Origin: Dichetophora obliterata
Lineage: Eukaryota; Arthropoda; Insecta; Diptera; Sciomyzidae
Direction of reading: 5' to 3'
Length of the DNA stretch: 64,000 bases
NCBI GenBank assembly: GCA_963920525.1
Contig: OY986435.1
Span: 258,933,462-258,997,461 of the forward strand
How positions within the stretch are numbered: position 1 is the first letter of the stretch; each line of letters starts with the position of its first letter. Under the pieces are notes generated by a model. It ran no database searches and was not told the DNA's origin. It saw only the letters and a program-made list of their open reading frames with translations. The position numbers and the translations under genes were made by a program. This document shows positions 56,790-64,000 of the stretch, piece by piece.

Positions 56790-58060
56790 CTACTCGAATC
56801 TAAAAAACAAGTTTTTAATTTTTTTTTTCCTTTTCTTAAAATTAACAATATTGGATATATCAAAAGGTAATTCATTTATTATTGTATGAACAGTATATTT
56901 GAGTTTGCGTTTACCGTAGTTATTGTAATTTCAGGGAATTTGTAGCATTCCTTGGGCACGTCTTCTGGTGTTGACTTGGTGTTGTATTGCTTGCTTAAAT
57001 CGGTTGTCATCAAAGTACTCAACTATGGTGGTCATCTTAAATATATCCTATACTTTAAGAGCTTCAAAGCTTGCTTCATGTCCTCGTTGACTACTATTTT
57101 TTATGTGCTTTAGAGTTGCATTTTGAAGCTTTTGTATTTTTTTTGTATGTGTGTTTTAGCTGCACTACCCCAAGCAAGTATTCCATACCGTATCCTCGAC
57201 TACATCAAAGCAAAATATACTTGTTTTAAGACTTCTTCAGAAGTGTGGTACTTCAAATGAGCAATGGCAAATACAGCTTTCTTGAGGCTCATTCTTAATT
57301 TATCAATGTGTCTATCCCAGAGAAAGTGGCAGCCTATTACTAAGCCAAGATACTTATAGTTATCAACTAGCTCAATGCATTCTTTCGAAGTGTTAGGGCA
57401 CGCATTATTCTCCAAGTAAATGCGTTGTTCTGTTGGCTTCAAGTGTGGGCTTTGAATATGCATCATTTTAGTTTTGGAAGCATTTATAACTAAGCCATTA
57501 TCATGACACTATCTCACAGCAGCATTAAATTCATCTTGCATAACCCTTACTGCCGTATTCAGAGATCTTTCCAGTACAACAATCGCCGTATCATCAGCAA
57601 AAGCGAATGGTATGCTTAGTTTCAAAACTCGCAGTAGCACGTTGGTATATAATATAAACAGAACTGGTCCCAATTTAGAACCCTGTGGAACTCCAAATTT
57701 CATTATCTTTTTCTCGCTAATATTATCTTTAATCTTAACACAAAATGTTCTATTTTGAAGGTAGTCAGTCAGCCAATCCGGCAATGTGCCACGTATCCCA
57801 ATCCTTCGTAGTGCTTCTATAAGTTTTGAGTGATTAAGTGTATCAAAAGCCTTACTGAAATCCATGTAAAGTACCAACACATGATGCCCTTTATCCAAGC
57901 TCTCATTGACACAATTAGCAAATTCACCAAGTAACTTTCCAGTGCTCTTGTTTTTCTGAAACCCATACTGGCTTGTCTGTATCAGTGAGTGTTTTTCAAT
58001 AAAACTCTGTAACCTGTTAGTAATAACGCCTTCCAAGCACTTTTCTACTACTGGGAGAAT
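56790..58060 (-). pseudogene. LINE reverse transcriptase (CR1/jockey-like), 5'-truncated, few lesions
   Basis: Reading leftward from about 58060, the frame includes 'QYGFQKNKSTGKLL', LYMDFSKAFDTLNHSKL (first catalytic Asp), 'GVPQGSKLGPVLFILYTN' and FAFADDTAIVV (the catalytic FADD box). It continues with 'NGLVINASKTKMMH' and 'YLGLVIG..LWDRHI', then a C-terminal part ending at TAG 56790-56792. Nonsense codons replace a Trp near 57506 and a Gln near 57200, a third stop lies near 57060, and a short A-run insertion near 57140 shifts the frame. The copy is therefore much less decayed than the LINE at 11915. The endonuclease is absent. Heptamer satellite lies on both sides. Reverse transcriptase would prime insertion at the target; this copy is inactive. 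Confidence 0.9.
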
Positions 58061-58076
58061 TGATATTGGAGAATTG

Positions 58077-58200
58077 ATAAAGTAAATAGTTAAAAATTGA
58101 AAGTTAAAAGCTAAAAGTAAGAAGTTTAAAGTTAAAAGTTTAAAGTTTAAAGTAAAAAATTAAAAGTTAAAAGTAAAAAGTTAAAAGTTTAAAGTAAAAA
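58077..58200 (+). repeat. Degenerate heptamer satellite, right flank of the LINE
   Basis: AAAGTTAAAAGTTTAAAG-type units resemble the edges of the array at 55938-56585. The LINE therefore appears to lie inside one degenerate array. Confidence 0.7.
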
Positions 58201-58209
58201 TTGTCAAAA

Positions 58210-58410
58210 GTGGTGGCCGTTGCCTATTGGTAGAGTGCGTGGCCCGTAAGCTATCCCGCCCGGTTCAAATCCTAGCTCAGACAGAATGTTTTTGCAGACA
58301 ATAGCAAACGTCAGAGAGTAAAAATTGCCAGGTAAAGTTTCTTGAGAACATAATCCGTTCGAAGTTGGCATAAAACACGTTGGTCTAGCTCTCGATTATT
58401 TGTGTTTAAA
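58210..58410 (+). repeat. tRNA-derived SINE, copy 2
   Basis: A box TGCCTATTGGTAGAGTG (58221-58237) and B box GGTTCAAATCC (58262-58272), with GCGTGGC(C/T)CGTAAG and CAGACAGAA shared with 43110-43318. The body continues 'agtttcttgagaacataatc', which recalls the body of SINE-like repeats in tephritid flies (memory only). Confidence 0.8.
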
Positions 58411-59379
58411 CATTTAATAACACTCAGAACACAATTGATCAATAGAAGCTAGGTCAAAGACCTTCCAAGGGCTGAAATGGCCAGTTGATTTATTAATACA
58501 TTAAATGTCTATAGAAACTATGACGTTTTCACGTAAAAGGATCCATTTAATTTCTAATTACAAAATTAAAGATACTGCTTTAAGTCCTGTAACTACCGTC
58601 AATAGTTGATATATTGAGGACATTTGTAAAACAGCATCTTCAATGCTTGGTTTTATAAAACGCTGGCCCCAAAGAGTTTGATAGTTTAATAACAACTACA
58701 TTGCTGTATTATTCAATTGTGCGTATTTTCGTTTTGTGAGTACGCACATCAAGTATGGTCCCCACATACATTTATGCATGGTTTGTTTTAACGTCTTGTA
58801 ATATCCTTAAACCAAACAACGTAATTGGTGGGTAACTTTTTCTAGCATTGGCTTGTTTTGAGCCACTTGTAGCAAAGGCGTTGAATTTTTTTTAATTGCT
58901 TTTTGAGTTGCTACTTTAAATGAGCAAATGTTGTGAAAGTGTGAAAAATCTGTAGTACCTGAACTCTATTGTTATTGCATGTTTCTTAAAAAATTAGGAA
59001 ATGGCGTAAAACACAGACTTATAATGAATAACCACTATTCATGCGTACAAAAATTTAGTAATTTGTTTTACAAATAAATTATTTTTGAAGCTGTACAACT
59101 TGATGAGAAATACAAAAACAACATTTTGATAAAATTAGTTTCCCTTATAAAAATCATAAGGGGATGGTGCCTCCTTTTTTAATGATAAAAACTGTTTTTA
59201 AAATTTACTGCTATACTATGTCATATGAAAGAGAGTAAAAAATGTAAAATTTAATATAATATTTTTTTCAAAAAAGAAATTAAGCCACTTTTTTGAGAAT
59301 AAAGTATATATTTTAGACCTTATCTGGAAAAAATAACAAAAATAGAAATGGTGAGCTACGGGTTAATACTGTCTAAATT
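58411..59379. other. AT-rich non-coding stretch
   Basis: No gene or bounded repeat recognised. Confidence 0.45.
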
Positions 59380-59560
59380 TTTTGCAGTCATTTTATTCAG
59401 TCTGGTATTTAGTTAGCATTTCTCTTGATTTGTGGGCAGTAAAAGGTGGAGTGGAAATTTTTTTCCTAAACCATTTCGTACTCGAAACAAATCTACTGCC
59501 ACAATTTTGCCTTAGTCGCTTCATTGGGGTCACGCCCTTTTTTAGTACTTTTGCTAACAT
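59380..59560 (-). repeat. Inverted Helitron-type unit fragment
   Basis: Its reverse complement reads 'gtggcagtagatttgtttcg', 'gtacgaaatggtttagg' and 'ttttactgcccacaaatca', matching 8140-8225 on the + strand. Confidence 0.75.
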
Positions 59561-60193
59561 TAACCATATGAACTAAATAACCAACTTTTAATCTAGTACG
59601 AAGAGAAAATTCTAAGAAATAGCCATTTTTGACCATTTTTCAAAATGAGATTTCACAAAGAATCAGCACAATTCGGGAAAATTTTTAACAAATACTGCAA
59701 AAAAATAAAACGTTCTATAATCATCATCAAGAATGAATTAAACTATCAAACAGTTAGAATTTGTATTTAAATCATAGAAAATTAACGTTCTAACGATATT
59801 TGGCAACATGAATGCGTGTTTTTATTTGACTGCTTTAATTGGATATTTTTCAAATTTTCTATATATTTGACTATTTTCAAAATCCTGTGAAAAATCCAGT
59901 ATAAATTTTTTCATTAAAAAAACAAATATTGCTTTTTTTTATCATTTGTATAAAAACAAAAATAAAATTGTTTTGATATTTTTAAAAATGCGTTAGCAAA
60001 AATATTTTTTCCTAGACGGTCAAAAACAAAAAATCTACAACAATAAAATTGTCCAAAAGTAGTGATTGTGAAGGATTATATAATACACAAATATTATTTT
60101 TTGATCTATTGATTTGGATGTACTGTGTTTTAAGTATTTCCTTTAAAACGATACCCACTTGATTTGTATCCACTACACGATATACTGTAAGAC
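59561..60193. other. AT-rich non-coding stretch
   Basis: Nothing recognised. Confidence 0.45.
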
Positions 60194-60201
60194 GTGTAGA
60201 T

Positions 60202-62216
60202 TAGGGTGTCCCAAAAGAATATTTTTTTCTCGAATTTAATAGTTGCTCAACCTTTGCTCAAAGGCTTATGAGGTCAAGTATTTTTGAGATTTTTTTCAGA
60301 TTTTTTGGAAGAGGTTTAGAGGTGGCGCTAATCGGGTTTTCCCTAAAAATACGGTTTTTCGGAGGTTTTTCGAATTCGAAGCAAAAGTTGGTCAATAGCA
60401 GACATTTTTTAAGACTCTGAGTCGTCATTTCGAAAAACAAATGTACAAACTTTACTTTAATGTATATAAATCAGAAGTTTTGGCAAATTTTTATGTCATT
60501 TGGGTGTAATACATTGCATTTTTTCTTAAAATTATCGAAAATTTAAAAAAAAACGGTTCATAACTTTTAAAAATTCCATCGAAATGAAAAAATCTAGTGA
60601 TGCAGTTTGAATAATGGTAAAATTCTCAACAATTTAAATATTTTTGATATTACTCTTGCCGTTTCAAAGATAAAGCTTTTAGAGCTTTTTTTCGTTGCCT
60701 GAAAACTTTTCGAGTTTTAACAAGGCATTTTATTTCATTCAACAAAATATTGTGAACATTTTTAAGCATCGGTAGGTAACAATATTATAAACTGGCTAAA
60801 CAAATTATTTGGGACCTTCATTTTACTGTAGATTTCCCTTCGTTAAAAATGAGAAACGTATAGCTTGTGGGAAAAATGATTGATGGCTTTAGCTCTGCCC
60901 AGTCGCCGACAAAACGGCTGGTTCTTAAAAGATTTTTCAAGTTACAATACATAAAACATACAAATACACCATTTCGAAGAGCGCCCAAAAAGCAGCAGAG
61001 GAATTTAAATTTAAATGGAATACATGTCAAGAGGCCCGCAACATTGCACGGGTTATAATAAAACTACACGCAAAGTGGAAATATTTACAAAAGAACAAAT
61101 CTAAATAGAACAAGGTGACGCTCGAGAAACAAACTTTTTTGGGGCACCAGTGGTACCTATCCGGGAAATTAGCTGCCTTAGCCTTTTTTTGATGAGTGCA
61201 TTGAAACCAAAACTTTGCGGTTAATGGTAAAAAATATTAATACGCAAAATAATGAAAACTAGCTTGTACAAGGCACAAAATGTAACACAAAACATGCTAA
61301 AAAGTAAGCAAATCCAAAATTTTATTTTTAAAGCCAGTCTTTATTTTTTGATGCCTGCAATATTTTAATTGATGTTTACAAACCGACCCAGAAGAATGGA
61401 AAAGCAACATACCGGTTCAGGAAGCAAAGCACATTATTCAACAATTGCAAGTAGTAAATGATGTCGCAGAACGTGGTGTTGCCTTGGCAAGCAGTTACAT
61501 CAGTCTCACAACTTCTGAGACAGACTTTCAAAATCTTTTACAAGGCATAGAGCTACATCGTAATAAAAATATATGAAGAAGTAAAGATTTTTCTAATATT
61601 TCATTTTTAATTTTTTTGTGAATTCGGTGGTAACCTGCGATGCTTACCTGCGAACTTACCGATGCTTAAAAATTTTCACTATATTTTGTTGAATGAAATA
61701 AAATGCCTTGTTAAAACTCGAAAAGTTTTCAGGCAATGAAAAAAGGTTCAAAGGCCTTAACTTTGAAACGGCAGGAGTAATATAAAAAATATTTATTTTT
61801 AAATTACTTAGAATTTACCCATTATTCAAACTGCATCACTAAATTTTTTCATTTTGATGGAATTTTTATAAGTTATGAAGCGTTTTTTAAAAAATTTATG
61901 AAAATTTTACGAAAATATGCAATATGTGACACCCAAATGACATAAAAATTTGCCAAAACTTCTGATTTATATACATTAAAGTAAAGTTTGTACATTTGTC
62001 TTTCGAAATGACGACTCAAAGACTTAGAAAATGTCTGTTATTGACCAACTTTTGCTTGGAGTTCGAAAAGTCTCCGAAAAACCTTATTTTTAGAGAAATA
62101 CCGATTAGCGCCACCACTAAACCTCTTCCAAAAAATCTGCAAAAAATCTCAAAAATACTTGACCTCAAGCTTTCAAAAAAAGCTTGAGCAAAAAAAATTA
62201 TTTTTTGGGACATTTA
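60202..62216. mobile_element. 2.0-kb element with ~570-bp inverted repeats and perfect 8-bp duplication
   Basis: GTGTAGAT is exactly duplicated at 60194-60201 and 62217-62224. The arms 60202-60777 and 61656-62216 are inverted copies about 85-90% alike, starting TAGGGTGTCCCAAAA and TAAATGTCCCAAAA. The 0.88-kb core holds fragments of a protein on the + strand. An 8-bp duplication with a TA(G)GG start recalls hAT or P-like groups, but terminal repeats this long are unusual for hAT. Confidence 0.85.
60929..61576 (+). pseudogene. Fragments of an uncharacterised element-encoded protein
   Basis: Two frames lie in the core of the long-inverted-repeat element. At 60929-61108 a 59-codon frame includes SAQKAAEEFKFKWNTCQEAR and 'IARVIIKLHAKWKYLQK', rich in Lys, Glu and aromatic residues. 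At 61373-61576 a 67-codon frame ends at TGA 61574 and includes 'EEWKSNIPVQEAKHIIQQLQ', then VVNDVAERGVALASSYISLT and 'DFQNLLQGIELHR'. From memory the ND-x-AERGVAL motif recurs near the C terminus of uncharacterised, repeat-associated proteins of arthropods and Hydra; its function is unknown to me. The middle is missing, so the element is an internally deleted derivative of a larger coding one. Confidence 0.6.
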
Positions 62217-62224
62217 GTGTAGAT

Positions 62225-64000
62225 GTTTTGTTTTTTTAGTATCGATAATTTTTTTGATAACTCTAAAAAATTTTCATAAATGCTTGTAATTTAAGTGGTT
62301 ATGCACACAAGATGTGTCTTTTGGTTTTTTTAATAAAATAACTAATTCATATTATGTAATATCTTTTTCAAAATTTAGTTTTTTTAGCAAGGAGGTAAGG
62401 GGTTTAAAAAAATTAAATGCTTTGTTTTTGAAGTGAAGTCCAACAACCATGGGTAAGGGGGTTGAACAATTTTTATTCTTTTATCAACGGCCTTAATTGT
62501 GTATCCTTTTTTTGGAATGTATGGCGTAACCTATATTACAATTTTTGTTTTAATTTTTGAAATAGGAAATAGGCGTGGCAAATATCTAAATCGGCTCACA
62601 TTGAGTGTGGTTGTTGCTTAGCTAAAAAATAATCTGCACACCAATTTTTGAAAATGGAAAATATCCATGTAAATATTTAGTATGCGGAAAGTGGGGGTGG
62701 AAGTGCCCAATTCCTCCTATTAAGGTTTTTACCAGTCGTGAAACTATTCTGTGTACAAATTTTCATGCTAATAGCTTTTATGTTAATGGAGTTAACGAAT
62801 TTTGACACATCCACCATAAAAGGTAAACAAGTGTGCACTGTGCGTTGTCCTTGTCACTGAGCGTGACAGGATGTCGCTCTATAATCTTTTATGCCATATT
62901 ATTTCAATGTTTGCGCTTTGTTACCAGAAGGATATAATTATATCCCTATTTTGATATTCAATGAATGAGTTCAATTTATGAACGCGTCATTTTGAAATAA
63001 AGCTCCAAATGCACAAACAAGCTTGTGACTTTAGTAAGTGAATCAGGCAACTCAGGTGAAGAGCTAAACAATCTATGTAGAATTCTATAAAGCTGCAGCA
63101 GCAGCAACAGGCAGATAATAGTTATTACAAAAACTACAAGAGTAGTTTAATCACTAACAATATGCAGTGGAGTTCCGTATTCAAACACAAAAACAACAAC
63201 AGTCAGCAACAACAACAATTTACAGCAGAAACATCAAATATTAACACTCAAAGCTCTGGGCTGAGCACTTGAAATGAAGTCATTTTGAGAACACGAGAAC
63301 CACAACTGCACAGATACACACACGCACACATGCACCACCTAAAATTATAATCATGCACACAAAACCTACTAAAGGTTACTTAATTGAGCTCAATGAATGA
63401 AATGTGAAAATGTGTGCAACAAGAAGCAGCAGAACTTGCCAAGCATCCCAGGAATAAATAGATGTGGATTACTTTGCTTAGGGTGTTGTTGGTTGACATA
63501 CAAGTCTACGCAAACGGCAGACTGGATGGCTTCAATCTTCAATTAGTTAGTACAAATCATGCGTCACTCGCCTATTTATCTGTAAGTCTGTTCGTGTGAG
63601 CCAGGCTGCATCTGTGCTTTCAAGTGTTCATCTGCACACAACACTGTTTTGACGTTTGCTTTTCAGGGGGTAGTAATTTAAGTGCCAAGGACTCTCGGTG
63701 TACATCATTTATGGGGATTTTGTTAAATGTTCACTCATTGCATATGCACATAAGTGCAATCCGTATGACAGAATACGCGCCACATGCAATGTAAAATACG
63801 TATAATTAAACTGAGTTTTACAGCATACCTTTCAAACCATGAAATAAAAATGATTTGCTGTTTAGTTTTTATGGTGCGCATTACAAATGGAGTAAACGAA
63901 GAACGAAATAATTCCATGATGAATCAAGTCAAGTGCAAAGAAGAGAGATATTTAATGCTGCAGTGTAGTCAAAGTAGATTTGCGATAATATAACCTGAAC
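62225..64000. other. Helitron-like scrap, then single-copy-looking non-coding DNA
   Basis: 62440-62830 has GGCGTGGCAAATATC and 'gggggtggaagtgccc' words like the Helitron-type units. From about 62850 to the end the DNA is less AT-rich, with CAG/CAA-rich words (63090-63240) and CA-rich stretches (63310-63330), and resembles fly intron or intergenic DNA. No exon with splice signals was found. Confidence 0.4.

Overview
The window looks like a transposon-dense, AT-rich piece of an insect nuclear genome, most likely a higher fly (Diptera). Two tRNA-derived SINE heads (about 43.1 and 58.2 kb) carry a body that, from memory and without a search, resembles SINE-like repeats of tephritid fruit flies. 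The mobile-element mix (mauritiana-type mariner, Tc1-like, hAT, pogo/Tigger-like, Helitrons ending in CTAG, gypsy-type LTR element, CR1/jockey-like LINEs, many MITEs) fits an acalyptrate fly. There are no operons, bacterial genes or CRISPR arrays.

Host genes: the only credible host coding sequence is a 65-nt terminal exon at 36302-36366 on the + strand. It follows a long pyrimidine tract and an AG acceptor, and is followed by about 2.3 kb of AT-rich, 3'UTR-like DNA. Much of 1-36300 may therefore be intron of that gene. 62225-64000 looks like single-copy non-coding DNA.

Layout: 0-7.5 kb is mostly AT-rich DNA with small repeats. 7.57-11.13 kb is a Helitron cluster with internal ~128-bp and ~140-bp tandem arrays. 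11.9-13.2 kb is a decayed LINE. 13.2-17.5 kb is a Tc1-like element split by two long-inverted-repeat elements, the second holding spliced-looking exons of a Cys-rich protein. 19.16-22.71 kb is a minus-strand Helitron holding a full-length mariner with a single frameshift. 22.98-23.58 kb is a Tigger-like MITE. 25.07-27.99 kb is a CACACAG-ended element holding a hAT and a 199-bp MITE. 30.1-31.3 kb has tandem and A-tailed repeats. 31.9-33.7 kb is a degraded coding region of unknown origin with higher GC. 36.9-37.7 kb is a 769-bp palindrome. 38.86-50.69 kb is a gypsy-type retrotransposon wreck (gag, protease, reverse transcriptase, RNase H, integrase) into which at least five other elements have landed. 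51.2-54.2 kb has another MITE and a DDD-type Tc1/mariner. 55.9-58.2 kb is a heptamer satellite interrupted by a LINE. 60.2-62.2 kb is a 2-kb element with ~570-bp inverted repeats, a perfect 8-bp target duplication and fragments of an uncharacterised protein.

How parts relate: nearly everything is explained by nested transposition. Relative ages can be read from who interrupts whom, and several insertion sites can be checked exactly against an uninterrupted copy or interrupted reading frame in this same window. The two least explained signals are the degraded coding region at 31.9-33.7 kb and the long-inverted-repeat elements with their unknown proteins.
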